Shown: piece after piece, positions 1 through 12,852 of the stretch | Numbering within the stretch: the stretch's first letter is position 1 | How the letters are laid out: each line of letters begins with the position of its first letter | Origin: Azolla caroliniana | Lineage: Eukaryota; Polypodiophyta | Assembly: GCA_043228905.1 (NCBI GenBank) | Contig: JBHGNT010000011.1 | Coordinates: 15,562,001-15,626,000 of the forward strand | Direction: 5' to 3' | DNA length: 64,000 nucleotides | Translations under genes and position numbers: made by a program | Notes under the pieces: generated by a model | Told to the model about the DNA's origin: nothing | Databases searched by the model: none | Seen by the model: the letters and a program-made list of their open reading frames with translations, nothing else

Positions 1-390
1 AACAGAATCACTCTCCCACCTAATCAATCCCCTTATCTAAGGTCAAATCACCCCATTAGAGAAGACCTCTAACATGATCCTTTGAAAGAGTTGTACATAC
101 AAGACATAGGCAGGTGCTGTCACATGGATTCATTCAAATAGTGGGTGGTAAGAAAAATAGATGCACAAGAGAAACTAGCTGATTATATAACTCATAATCT
201 TGACTGTGCATCCACAATGCCTGTGTCCAACCATAACTACACATCATTTCTATCATTAGTGATCAGCAGTAAAGGTTTCCTTATTGGCTGTGCTGGCCCC
301 TGAATTAACTCTAAACCTTAGAAATTGTGCATGAATAATGTACGTCCAGGGCGTTGATTCCCTCCATGTTCCATCATCACTCATTTTTAG
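1..390. other. No gene recognised
   Basis: I see no convincing exon in this edge stretch. It may be intron of the gene whose possible last exon follows at 391. The phrase CCCTCCATGTTCC occurs here near 360 and again near 397, a small local duplication across the proposed acceptor. Confidence 0.4.
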
Positions 391-510
391 AATCGCCCTC
401 CATGTTCCTTTGATGAGGAAGAGATATTCATAAGGAAACAGAGGCTTATGCAGGATCCTTTCAGAATGATACCCACACGGATAGTTTGGAATGCTGTTGG
501 ATCATGCTGA
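391..510 (+). CDS. Possible terminal exon of an unidentified protein (partial gene)
   Basis: After a pyrimidine-rich acceptor ending TTTTTAG at 390, an open frame of 39 codons reads to TGA at 508-510. It contains the residues FDEEEIFIRKQRLMQ followed by DPFRMIPTRIVWNAVGSC. The composition (charged, then a tidy hydrophobic/aromatic C-terminus) looks like a conserved protein end and unlike the surrounding AT-rich DNA. I do not recognise the family. If real, the gene runs on the + strand and its upstream exons lie left of the window or were missed. There is no start codon for it here. It could also be a chance frame; the case rests on the acceptor and the protein-like composition. Confidence 0.35.
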   Translation, partial: NRPPCSFDEEEIFIRKQRLMQDPFRMIPTRIVWNAVGSC

Positions 511-1600
511 TGCTTGTAGCACAGGGATCCTTGATGTCTTGTTCAGTTCTTGGGTAGGTTGATCTTTTTATTGACAACTCAATGAGCTTTTCTTTCTGTA
601 TGGGTGAGATATCACTTAACATTATGAATATACTGTTTTTGGATCTTACAGACCACTTTGCCTCTGCAGAGCATCGAACTTTCTTTTTTATCCAGCGCCC
701 ATTAGACTAATGAATGGCGGACAGGTCTACTTCTAATGTTTTTGACTCACAACGTTATATTAAATATGTTATAGTGTGCACTCATAGCAAAACGTGTCAT
801 GTCCATCATCAGTAGAATATACCATAATGCTATCTGACAGCTCAATCCTGATTGGTCTGTATGAAGCATTTTCCTATCTAATTCCTATATATAATAAATA
901 TACATTCGTGACAACTATCCTTGTCATAATCTGTGAAACAGTTTCTCCAATCAGGACTTGACATGCAATTCATCAGATCGACTAGTTTTTAGCTTATCAA
1001 TTGCTAGGTGGAATAATTTTGTCAATCTATAGAGATTATATGCCCATATCTTATTGTATAGAATTGTGTTGCTAATCAGGCAACAGGACCTCAGAATACC
1101 TTTCGTTGTTCAAAAAACAGCATATCTGTACCACGTAAACTAGTTTTATCAATGCACATATAAGAAAATGCTATTTTGAGGTCCTGTTTTTTTGAGAAAC
1201 ATGATTCAGCCGGATAAGACATGAATATCATCTTCCATCTGATATGGTTGGATAGCTTTGGTTATCAAACGAAACAGGAGATCCGAATACATCAGCTAAT
1301 GGCACAAACACCATACCCATCATCAGATGGAATAATTTAAAAATGAACAGCGAACACCGTATCCATTTTATCAGGAGTTGAACAGCCTTGCAAATCAATA
1401 CAAACAAGATCTCAGAAGCCTTACTAGTTGAAATGCGTTATCACATCCTGGCTGTTTAGGTCCATGATCATCATCGCCGGATGTCTCATAGCAGAGACCA
1501 AGTTGCAGAAAACCAGAGTGAATGATCTTCAGGGAGAATGCAGGCTGCAGCTATGGCTAGCAAGCTGCCAAGGAGAGAATCTCATTGTTCAGCTATGTTG
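511..1600. other. No gene recognised
   Basis: AT-rich sequence with no long frame and no family motif that I recognise. The first few hundred bases could be the 3' UTR of the possible exon at 391-510. Confidence 0.4.
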
Positions 1601-1624
1601 AAATGAAGTTTTCATTCTTGGGTT

Positions 1625-1800
1625 TTTTGTCTTCTTCTTCTGCTTCGGCTTCTTCTTCTTCTTCTTCTGCTTCTGCTTCTTCCTTCTTCTTCTTCTGCTT
1701 CTTCCTTCTTCTTCCTTCTTCTTCTTCTTCTTCTTCCTTCTTCTACTTCTACGTCTACTTCTACTTCTACTTCTACTTCAGCTTCACTTCTTGCTCCCAA
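1625..1800. repeat. Imperfect (TTC)n polypyrimidine tract
   Basis: About 175 bases made almost wholly of TTC/CTT/TCT triplets with scattered CTGCTT and CTACTT variants. Both strands give open frames (Ser/Phe-rich on +, Glu/Val/Arg-rich on -), but these are products of the triplet repeat and not gene evidence. Confidence 0.9.
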
Positions 1801-1889
1801 ATACGCACTTCTTTTCTTCTACTTCTGCTTCAGCCCAAGCCCAACACGCACTTCAGAGTACCCCAGTACCACAATATATATACCTAGCT

Positions 1890-2600
1890 TTAATCAACGG
1901 CTCAGCTCAAGCCTAAACCGAACCGTTAAACCAGTTTTATAAATGGTTTGGAAGTTTGGCTGTTAGGTTCGGTTCGGTTCAGGCTTGAGTAATAGTCAAC
2001 AATGTTAAAAACCATTAAATCGTTGAAACCGAACCGTTCACCCCCCAATACCGAAGCGAACCGCAGCTTAACGGTTGAAACGGTAAAGCTTGTTTTAGTT
2101 CAAGGTCAAGTTTTTTTAACGGCTCGGTTTCAGTTTGGTTTAGTTTCAACGGTTAGAAACCGTTGTTTAAACGATTTAATGGTTTTTTTTTTATAATTAA
2201 AACAATCTTTCATTTTTAAGCCTAATTCTCACATTTTAGGAAAATCTTTACAATTTTGAACAAATTTTAATTTTAAATAATGACATTTTTTTCTTTTTTT
2301 TTTTAGTTTTCTTTTTTTCTTTTTTTTAAATTTGAATTTTGGCCTAGGTTGAAAACTGAAACCACGGTTTTAATGGTTTAACGGTTTGGATTTTTTTAAA
2401 TGGTTCAATTTAAACGGTCTCAATTCAAATGGCTTCATGGTTCAGTTCCGTTCGGTTCAAGTTTCAAAAATTTTAAATGGTTCAGTTTTGACACTCTCAA
2501 ACCGAACCATTGCTTATTGTTAGGTTTGAACCTCCTTAACCAGTTTGAGCTCGGTTTGGCAAGGCTCAAACGAGCCTTACCTCAAATTTAAGAGAAACTA
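1890..2600. repeat. GGTTCGGTTC-type repeat block with a stem-loop
   Basis: The stretch is packed with variants of GGTTCGGTTC, AACCGAACCG and ACGGTTTAA on both strands. An inverted repeat at 1906-1989 pairs CTCAAGCCTAAACCGAACCG with its near-complement ending in AGGCTTGAG. The same stem-loop sequence recurs at 37347-37420, so this is a dispersed repeat family. No coding potential that I trust. Confidence 0.75.
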
Positions 2601-4800
2601 AAGAGGTATCCCAAAGTTTCAAATTCAAGGTTTTTGCATGATTATTACTATGTGGACAATGGCACACTTTGTTTGATATCATATATGTTTATTGAATCTA
2701 GTTTGATTTATTATTAGCATTAAGGTTTGGATTAGTACACAAAGATGGTCTACCTAGGGTAGAAGTGTCATCGAGGACACTATTATCAATGTTTTTGGCT
2801 TGAAGACAGCTTTTTTTTCATGTAATTGAGCTTAAAGCTCTGTCCTATTCAATGATGCATCATGGGGGCAAGTGTCCCACGATAGGGGGTTCAAATTGTG
2901 ACACGTGCCCCAAGGGAAAAGTTGAAGATTACCTATGCGCTAAATTGGGAAACCTTGTAAAGCTTATAAAGTGAACAATCAGATTTCCCTTCGAGAGAAA
3001 TAGATCAAAGGATGAATACTCATGAGAAGAAAAATATTCATGACTACATGAAGGAATATTCGTATGTTGTATCCATCATTGAAAGCAGTGGTATCAACGC
3101 AGAGACTGGAATCATTGTGAAACTAGATTGTTGTCTGTTTGAATTTTATTGGGAATCTCATTACTCATTCATTGTTGAGAACTTTATGTATGACATGGTG
3201 AACTGGGCATGTTCATGTCAAACCTTGGCAAGAAGCATGTGGAAGCAAACAAATGCACATTGATACACTCCATTAGGTTGAAGAACTAAAGCATAAGCCT
3301 TGGAGTGATACTATATAGAGCCACTTGTCTCATTGTTATCAAACTCTCTCGTCAATGAAATGGCCCCTTTGCGTAAATAGGCCCGACCATTGTTATGGAA
3401 GAAGTCCACCACATCTCACGTGTCATGTAGAAGGAAAGTCAAAAGAAGTCAACTAGATGGACGAAGAATTTGTTGTCAATATGAGTTTGTGAATGGGTAA
3501 CACGATCCCAATCGGTAAGCTCAATTGAACAAACACTATGAGTTGGAATTGTAAAATGAGTTGATGCCTTGTATAGCAAGGATATTGGGAGTACATTGAC
3601 AAAAACTTGAAAAACATGCAAATCTATGGCATCTTGACTACACCAATTGGATAAAAGATTGAATCACACAATGTATTTCATACGGAGATTTGTGCATGAC
3701 AATATGCTTGTCTATGTGCAAGATGTCAACAATGTCATAGGTAAAGTGGAAAAATCTAGATATATGTTACCAACATGCATGCCCACTAGCTTCAACTTTA
3801 ATTTAAGATAGAGATAAAGATAAGTATCTCTATCAATTATGATACTTTGATGATGAAAGTCCTTTATGATTCAATTGCTCGCATCATTGCGAATGTAGAT
3901 GAGGACGTGCACATATGAATGTTATCATGGATTGAAATGCACAATGTCAAGTACAGGAGTCTAATTAGGCCAACTACAAGGCCAGGCTTTGGCCAATTGT
4001 ACTAACTACGAGGGTGCATGAGGGTCCTCTGGAAAATTAGGTGATAGGTGAAAACTTCCTTGTTGGATGTTGATTGAGAAGCCCATATTAACGACATTTC
4101 CATGGAAAATGACTTGAGAAGGAACAAACCATCATCATCACCTACCATAGATAGAAACAACAATTCTCGTGACACTAAAACTCGAGCTCATATACTCAAG
4201 ACCCTTATAACAACGTGTTTGTGTTCCCTAACATCGATGATACGAGCGTGAAAGTGGACCATGTGAACGACATTTGAGCCTAGAGCCGACGAGGGAACTT
4301 CTCAAGTTAAGGCCCCTCCAAGCAAACGACTATAGCAAGAATAACGACTACTATGACTCCACGTGATCACGATCTTGACAATGATCTATATTAGGATATT
4401 GATCTGGTTGTTAATAGGGACGCTGCTCCCCTATCTTCCTCGACAACTAACTCGACGCAACATGTGTATCCCATTCATCAGACTCGGCCTAGATTGAACC
4501 AACCCAACCCAACCTAACCGGCCCAATTCATTAGTCGCATAAGACTTTTGGTCCAATGGTTCGACCCACGGCAATGACTCACCTAGAGGTTATAACTTAG
4601 AGCCAAAGTCCACCTTCCAAAGAGAAGATTGGTCTCTCTCTCTCTCTCTTACATATATGTACAAATTACAATAATATGTACATATATGATTGAAGAAAAA
4701 TGCCAATAATATGTACATAATACATATATGATTGAAGAAAAATGCTCTCTCTCTTAATATATCTTTCTTTCTCTTAATTCATTTCATATGCATTGTGCGA
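2600..4800. other. No gene recognised
   Basis: One 83-codon + frame (3012-3263) has no family signature. The text around 4100-4560 has the feel of decayed retroelement sequence, but no diagnostic motif can be read. A short (CT)n run lies at about 4631-4649. Confidence 0.35.
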
Positions 4801-6780
4801 CTGTTGAAGGCGAAGAAGGTTTTTTGATTTCATGCAGGGCTTCCTTGGAAACCAACGAACGAAAGATTTTGATGTGAGCGAATGCCGCGCGCGCAGAAGA
4901 TCTTCTGTAAACCCTACCTCCTTCTCCATCCGGTCAGAGCCAGCAATTCATCTCAGCATTCCTTCCCTTGGTTCTCTCTTTCTCGCGTCTTAATTTTTAT
5001 TTTATTTTCTACTTTCTTGATCTGTCTCTCTTCTTAGCTCATCAAACTGCACACCGACTTTCTGCATAACCTTCTTCCAAGGTTTCTGCTGCCTAATGTG
5101 ATGTCCAGTCTCTTTGCTCAGACAATGTTATCCCTGTAATGTAATGTGGAAACTACTTATCTTGCACAGTACGATCAAATATTTACTGTCATCTGTAAGT
5201 ACGAAAGAAGTTTTAATTCTGTGTTTTTGTGAATCACATAATGAAGCATACAACGCTTGCCACAAACAATGGCTGTTCTTGGTGCTTATTCAGTAACATC
5301 TAGTTGACGCTCACAAAGTAATCCCAAAAAGACGTCGATAATGAAAACGTCTCAGATTTTTCTCCACTACGCTTTGAAGCACCTCAAAAATGATAAATAC
5401 TTCAACGTTTGCAAGGTTTTCTTCGAAAACACCTTGTAAATTGCCTCATTATGTATCAAGTGGTTGAAACATCTCAAAATTTTCTTGATTATGCATGGAA
5501 GATTTCTCGTTTTCTCAGCTGGTTGATGAGCACAATCATCAGTTTTAAATCAGCTTCACAAGCTACTCCAGGTTGGAAACCCCCACACTTCAATTGTCAA
5601 TGTTTTTATTCTATAACATCACAATACTGGCGTCATTATGTGTTTGTAACATGTGCAAGCTCAGGTTTTTATTCATTTATGCGGTTGTGTATTGATAGTT
5701 TATACGTTTTCAGCTTTTAGATGAACATGCTTATGACTTCTAGTAAAAGGTTGCTTCATAGGTTGGTTGAAACTTCAAATTGCTTACTCACTATGCTTTC
5801 ACGGGAAATGTTTGAAGTTTTTATTCTAAAGCATCTCAAGTTTTGCTTCATTTATTATAAACACTCGGGTATTTGGTGTTTTCCCAGTTAATGGGTAGAG
5901 ATGACCACTTTGAATCAAAATTCACAAGCTATTGCAGGTAATGAATCTTCATCTAAATCTGCATTAATGAAATTAAGATGTAGCTCAATATCTGAAGGTT
6001 TTCTAATGCTAAAATTTCTCAAAAGTTGATTTCATTATGCATTTATGTGCCAAACTATGTCCCAATATTGTGCTGTTTCATGCGTTTAAGTTAACAGATG
6101 ATCACTCTCATCACTCAATACTGCTCAAGGTATTGCTTCTCTGAATACCATTGTTTGAAAGAATAGTCACCAAAAGACATTTAATCTAAAAGTGGCATTT
6201 TTATTTACTCAAAATTTGAAGTGTGTCAAACATTGGAGGCATCCAATCATTCAATCTCAAAAATTTAAGGCGAATTTTGGCATAATGTAAGCTTTTTTTC
6301 GATGCTGTGAATGTAATTCCATTCTGTTAGAAAAGAGGAGAATCAAATGTGATGTGTTTTAGATGATAATCAGCTTATCCATCCAAGTGTAATTAGTATT
6401 TCTTGGTTATTTCATTCCATGTCTTCTCATGGATACATCAGACACCAGAATTTATTTATTCACGATTCTCGTGGTTGATTTTGCATCTTATAATTTCAGG
6501 TGCTACAGGTAGTAGAAGGTATTGAGTGAATTTTCTTGAATACCCAATTATAAGTATTCTATGTTTTCGCGTGATCCATGACATACTCAAATGGATTAGT
6601 ATTTTGGAGTTTAAGTCTTATTGCTTTCACAGTTGACCTGGCCCCAAAGAAAATTAGGAATGAATTCGGTTATTTTCCAAGAAAAGCATGTTGAGTGCCC
6701 TGTTATCCTCGTTGCAGGATTTAACTGATTGAAATGAAAATCACTGCAAAGAAACAAACAATTAATACTAATTTTGGCGC
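4800..6780. other. Leader-like segment followed by degenerate tandem repeats
   Basis: Positions 4800-5110 resemble a plant promoter/5' leader read on +: a GC-rich patch with GCGCGCGC near 4890, AAACCCTA near 4910 and pyrimidine-rich runs. No open frame follows. From about 5370 to 6130 recognisable phrases recur: CATCTCAAAA-like at 5371, 5469, 5833 and 6014, and GATGANCAC-like at 5525, 5908 and 6100. This suggests an old tandemly repeated unit of roughly 200 bases. A non-coding transcript or a dead gene are both possible. Confidence 0.35.
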
Positions 6781-6806
6781 TAATAATACATTGACGGTTC
6801 CTAAAA

Positions 6807-9644
6807 TCAGACCTGATTCATGGATTGATTCCAGTATGCCTTCCGATTCAAGTCATTGGCTTGCATCATCTGCCCAAATGCGCTGTGGTCATATTGTTCT
6901 TCTAAGTTTATTAGTATATTCTTCCCAAAAATCTCTTCAACGAGTTTTAAGCTCCTCGTATCTTTTGAGTAAATGAATTTGGCTTTCTCGTAAGTCACTG
7001 GATCAATAAAAGGCTTCCACAGCTGGCAATGCAACAGAGCAAGAACTTAGCCTAAAACAAGATACCATAGTTTTTCAAAGAATCTAATTCAGTATTTTAC
7101 CACACTTATGTGAACTTAGGTACCTTCCAAGTGAATTCAAATATCTTGGGTGCATTCATCATGATGCCGATTGCAAGTCTCTCTGGATAATGGTTTTGTA
7201 AAATATGTGCAGTTTCCTTGACGGTTTTGATAGGAGTTGATTTTGAGACTGACCAACCCTCAAAGTCAATTATCCACAAAAACTTTTGCTGGCCTTCAGG
7301 CAAATGCAAGACTGCAGTCTCCATCATGTGAACAAGCTGCCGGATTTGGCCATCAGGTGAGCTCGTGTTCTGAATGTCAAAATTACAGGTTATGTACATT
7401 CAAGAATCATGTGAGAGATTTAAGCAAAAGATTTTGGCAAAACAGACTTGGAGCCTGGGAGTCATTATGATCACTGGTCTTCCAAGCTTATCTGTAAATC
7501 TGGCCATATACATCTTTCCAGTTTTGTATTCCTCTGCTACTTGTTCCTGTGTAAATTCATGAGCTTATTGGCAGATTGTATCACAAAATAAAAATTATAC
7601 CAGAAGCATCAGTTATATATCTTATGTTCTCTCTAATCTCACGCATTGTGAGGCTTTTACTGGCTTGATAAGGTTTTTGAGGTATTTTAGTCTTTGTTGA
7701 AAATGAAAAGCTCAAGTCACTCATGGTCATAGCACTTAAGGAGGGATCATACAGTCATATTCGTATTGTAGATGGCAGGCTGTGAAGATGTTAAGAGGGA
7801 CTCAATTTTTTAAAGGCAACTTTGGATGGTTTTTGAGGTATTTTAGTCTTTGTTGAAAATAAAACGCCCAAGCCTCTACTGCTCAGATAATGGCACTTGA
7901 GGTATCATATAGTCATTCTTTCAGTAGTTGGGAACTTGTGAGATGTCAAGAGGGACAGAAAACATTAAAGGCAAAGGCAGCTTTGGATTCGTTTTACAAA
8001 ACACCTTCCATACGAAAATTGTACTTCAAGCACAAGCCTCTTGGGTAGGGCTGAATTATATTAACCTAAGTTTTTCGCCAAAAAGTAGCATTACCAAGTC
8101 ACACAGACCATATTTATGAACTTAATGAGCCTGACTAAGTTTTACATAAGTTAAATATGCATGCTGTCCATTATGTTGATTTCACATCACATACAGGAAG
8201 TGCATTATTTGGCCCAAACTCCATTTATTGGCACATACATAGCTGTGGCTGGCCTTCTCTTCTTGTTTCTTGTGAGGTTTATACTTCTTTTGCTAGTTGT
8301 TATTACATTAGTAAAACTGAAGATATGAAGATCTGAAGTTCGTGTTTTCGCAGCTATGATTTGTACTAATTGTCTTAAGAACTGTTGAAATTATGTTTCA
8401 AGGTAAGGTTGTTGTAAATAGTAACACTCAAGGGGAAGACCAATTCAGCCGGACATATATGGACCCCACTAAGTGAAAGTGTATAAAGGAAATGCTTCAG
8501 ACTTGGAGGGAGTTGGCTGATCTTTTTTGTGCTCTTGCACATGTTGCACCTATTGAAATTAAAATAGTTAATATCTGGCAAACTCTCTGTTGCCTTCATG
8601 CATCTTTGAGTTTTGGATATGCCTGTTGTGATTTTGTCCATTTTTTGCCACTCCTTCCGTTAGTGCTCTTATATGATCTTGATGTAAGGTTCAATGCAAC
8701 ATGAGTGTGTTTGTCTTATTTCCAACAAGATTAGGCAAATACGTGATGCCAGTATTTGTATCGATTTCCAGATCATGTATGCTTGAAATAGGGTGTTTTC
8801 AGGTCGGCTAGATCCCATAGAGAATTTAGCCTGCATCTGAGAAGGTTCATGCACATCTTTCTTTCCACATATGATTCTACCTTATGGTTTCTATATAAAT
8901 ATATATACATATTTGGATTGTTCATAAGGTACCCTAATCATCTATATGGAGTTTTAAACTGTGGCCATTTGTAAACTATGCATTTCTTCCTCATTTACTT
9001 ATGCTGTAAATTTACGTTCTTGTAAAGGTATATAAAACATATACAAAGAAATGTTGATTTGAAGCATGAAAAACCTGACATCACGTGTATGTATAGTGCT
9101 TCCAAAACATCTTATTACAATCTTGCTGAGAAAAAAGGAGAATCAATGTATACAAAAAAGAAAAATAAGACATTACCCATCTTATATCTTCAGGTTTGTA
9201 GGACTTCCTCCACTTGAGAGTCTCTTGGAGCATATGTTTCGCCTTTTTTACATTCCAATTTCTTGCTTGCAAGTATCTCCTCAGGCATGCCTCAGAGCAA
9301 TACAACTTTTGATGATGATTATCAAGAGGACCCAAGGCACTGTAGAGTTCTTCAATCTGTTTTATTTCAAAATCAATAAAACCTAGGATGTAAGTTTCTC
9401 ATCACAATGGGACACTTATCATCTGCATTTTACCAATTTTCCGAATATTAATAATTTATGATATGAAGGGTCATTGGACATTGGGCAGATATGATCATGA
9501 TGGAATTGATTTCATATGATTTATAAATGAATACAAAATTGTTTCATTTTGTGATATTAATCATATGATGAAAAAGCTATTTCGCGTTACCTTGGCATGT
9601 TCATCCAGAGTTAGAGGCTTTTGAACATCACTGCCTTGAATCAT
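6807..9644 (-). CDS. SEC14/CRAL-TRIO domain protein (putative phospholipid transfer protein)
   Basis: Five minus-strand exons join in frame: 9644-9591, 9356-9177, 7546-7448, 7369-7124 and 7022-6807 (TGA 6809-6807), all GT-AG and all phase 0, giving 264 residues. The CRAL-TRIO N-terminal helical region is about residues 19-78 (ACLRRYLQARNWNVKKAK, ETLKWRKSYKPEDIRW). The lipid-binding SEC14 domain follows (GRPVIIMTP, LWIIDFEGWS, LQNHYPERL, LWKPFIDPVT). Exon content matches the small plant SEC14-like proteins of the Arabidopsis At1g75170/At4g36640 type as I remember them. These bind phosphoinositides or other lipids in a hydrophobic pocket and move them between membranes; the ligand here is unknown. 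The start is uncertain: I chose the ATG at 9644 because it gives a compact N-terminus, but the same frame is open to an ATG at 9797 (51 more residues), and an extra upstream exon cannot be excluded. Confidence 0.85.
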
Positions 9645-10129
9645 GTTATAGTAATTCCAGAGGTGCGACTTTTGTATGTTGGCTGTATAATCACACTGTT
9701 GAAACTTAAAATTTTGTGTAGGTGATGAAACAGCAAGGAATTGAGATTTGCAAGGAAATTCAAAATTTGTTGTCTGGATCATGAAACACAGATGCATGGC
9801 AAAGTAAACGGATTTAAAAAGTAATATAGCATATTAATCTATATCACTTGCAGTAAAAGGTTCTTTTTTTTATCTATGTTCCATGATAGATAGTTCTCGA
9901 ATGTATGCAAATGTATTTAAGCCAAAGATTGTTTTTTATCTATCTTCATCCTTGACAGTCAAAGATTATTTTTTGATTGACAGATTTCAAAGTTTCTAAT
10001 GTTGCATGATTCAGAACTTGGGCTTCTAAATTCAGCATTTAGTGGTTTCTCCCATGCACATGAAATGCATATTTTTGGAATATGTAAGTTATGTATTGAT
10101 TTAAAAACAATAAGAAAGTATTATCAATT

Positions 10130-10600
10130 ATATTAATCCACCATTGATTAGAGAATGCTGATATAACCCACTCAAAAAAGTTCCAGTAGTTTCTTGGTTT
10201 CTTGGATGGAGGCATGATATGAGTCTAGATTGGCCCAAAGACCGGACGAAATTAAATGTCAATTATGGATCGATCCATTATTGATTAGAGAATGATGAAA
10301 TGACTCATATGCAATAACATAGTATCAAATTTCAATCATGGATGTATCCAAAAGACATTAAGAAGTTAAATGTCAATTATGGATCCATCCATTATTGATT
10401 AGAGAATGATGATATAACTCAAAGGCAACAACATAGTATCAAATTTCAATCATGGACGTATCCAAACAACATTAAATCACTCTTAATTGAGTCATTAGAT
10501 TGATGATCAATCTGAATTCCATCGATTAGAGAACAGTCATTTAACCCATAAGCAACAAAGTAAAGACTGATGACACAATGACCCATAAGCAACAAAGCAA
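10130..10600. repeat. About four imperfect copies of a ~114-bp tandem repeat
   Basis: The phrase ATTGATTAGAGAATGATGA returns near 10142, 10275, 10393 and 10518, with flanking text such as ATAGTATCAAATTTCAATC also repeated. Copies at 10252-10365 and 10366-10479 are the closest; the outer two are more diverged. The array lies 0.5-1 kb upstream of the SEC14-like gene and so may fall in its promoter region. Confidence 0.8.
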
Positions 10601-10664
10601 GAATTTGGGATTTGAGAACGACTAAGGTTGGCATTAGAACTACCTGCAGAGTTCTCTGTTTCGC

Positions 10665-10668
<4 letters not shown>

Positions 10669-10713
<45 letters not shown>

Positions 10714-10785
10714 CTTTGTCACTGTCTCTGTTTCTCTCTCTGTCTCTCTGTTTCTTTGTCACTGTCTCTGTTTCTCTCTCTCAAA
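10669..10785. repeat. (CT)n microsatellite with CTGTTTCTTTGTCA tandem copies
   Basis: About 40 bases of (CT)n from 10671 are followed by two copies of a ~40-base unit containing GTTTCTTTGTCACTGTCTCT. It lies about 1 kb upstream of the SEC14-like start. Alternating GA/CT tracts in plant leaders and promoters can bind BBR/BPC GAGA factors; whether this one does is not shown by the sequence. Confidence 0.85.
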
Positions 10786-10985
10786 TTGAAACATTCAGGA
10801 CAAACATCGTGGTCGATCGCTCTGCAAAAAGTCTCCTTTTTTTTTTCTTTTGTACAGAAGTGAACATGCAAAAAGTCTCCCCCAAAGGGGTTCATGCGAC
10901 ATGGTGGGTTTTTTTGGTTGCTTTATATGGAACAAATAATAATACTACAGACCATAACAAAACAAAACAATAATAGAGACCACAA

Positions 10986-12852
10986 AAACCCAATAGAAAT
11001 CTAGGAGTTTTTTATGAAGGGCAAAAATTGCGATCATATTAAAACATAAACACAGGTAATGTGACAATTAAACGTGGGTTAAAACTTATTGAAGTGCAGT
11101 TAGGAGGCAATAAATCATGTTTTTCATGTGAGTTGTTTGGGTTGCAAGTAATTGGATCTAGCAATGCAAAACAAGCGAGCCAAGAAGGCACCCCTTTTCT
11201 TGATAATGTGGGGGAACCAAATACACTCTAAGAATATATGGATTCCCATTAGTGTAAAATTTAAATGACCTACTTCCTTTGTGGACTTGAATGCCATGCG
11301 TCCTTATTTGCTTTTCCTCATTATTTTTCTCGAGAAATCTAGTGGACAAATCTAGTTGGTAGCATTCATTTCTTATTATTTTGCCATAATCGCCCTTGAG
11401 AAATTATTATGCTCATAGGAGAGAAAGGTACTCGTTGGCTATTTTGGATGTCATATTTGAAATTAGGTCACAAAAAGGGATCGTAGATGAACAACTAGGA
11501 AAAAGGAATATTAACTGTTGAATGACTTATTTAATGCATAAAATTGATAGAATTTACGTAGTTAGGATAAATGTGGAGGCTCATGTGCGTTTATGAAAAG
11601 TTTGAGCTAGTATGAAAGAAGTCTGAAATCATGCTAAACTAACTAGATGAACCTTTCATATGCTAGAAAATTATCATTACACTTAGGATTACTCCATAAC
11701 ATCCTGAATTAGTTAGACTCAAGTTTTGCATTTGGAAAGCTTCATGGTGCCTTTTGCTTCCATTCAATTAAGGGAGTTCCCAACAACATTTGTTTACAAA
11801 AATCACTCTTAGCAAATGTTGCATCATCTACATATTTGAGAATTTCACATTGGATATCATACATGAATATAATAATCAATGAATTACCATGTGTGAACAG
11901 TGGAGTTACAATGAACTAAAACAGGGAGAGTGTGATAGACACTAGGGACACATCACATAATTGGTCGCCAATAGGATCTTCTTGATTGATTGTAGATATC
12001 CGTAGTCAAGGTTATGGGTGTCATATAACGCACTAAAACCATGAAGTGCAAGAACATTTACGTATCTTGCGGAAGTGCATTGAGGCCTATAACCATGGGG
12101 TTAGAACCTTTACATGTCTTGGGAAGTGCGCTAGGCTATATAATTATAAGTGCAAGAATCTCCAACCACCCCCACCACTTGGAAAAATAATCACAAGAAT
12201 TTGGTATTTTGACCATTTTTTAAGGCTCACTCTCAATGAGCCTTACCCTTATTAAGAAAATCCGAAAATCATAATGTCCCTTTTGGAAAGTGACACTTGA
12301 CGATGCATGTGTTGAGAATTACATTATTGGTTGGTGGGGTAGTTGGAAAGATAACTTAAATTGTTTTTGAATTTTGAAATTGGCAAGAGAGATTAGAAAA
12401 TTTGTTGTCAATCAATTTTCTCACACTCAAACTCTCACCCAGTTTATGGAGATTGTTTGGACAACATGATTAAATTACAAATAAAAATCATGATGTGATA
12501 AATACATACATATATACTAGTAATTGCTATCATGAAAACCAAATAGTTCTAGTCTATAGAATGAGGCTTGTGGTGGGGTCTTGTGGAGCTAATTGGGAGA
12601 AGAAAGACCCAAATTGAGTGTAATATCCTTGAAGCTGCCAACACCTCTGCTGCCAAGGAATTTATATATTTTTTGCACTCAGGAGGCCTCCAATTAAACA
12701 AATTCAAACATCACTGCCATGAAAGCACCAATTGTTGAACCATAATAGATTCTCAACATTTAAATGGTTGGGTACTATTAACAACATGCCACACCACAAA
12801 GCTATAATTCTCGTTTTCCCATGCTACATACCAACCTTTTCTACAAAATAAT
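10986..12852. other. No gene recognised
   Basis: Low-complexity AT-rich DNA with short unconvincing frames. The last ~100 bases before 12853 may be the continuation of the LINE remnant on the other side of the LTR insertion, but the match is too weak to call. Confidence 0.35.

Noticed and set aside
1612-1800. Glu/Val/Arg-rich minus frame and Ser/Phe-rich plus frame
   Set aside because: Both come directly from the (TTC)n tract; no other coding sign.
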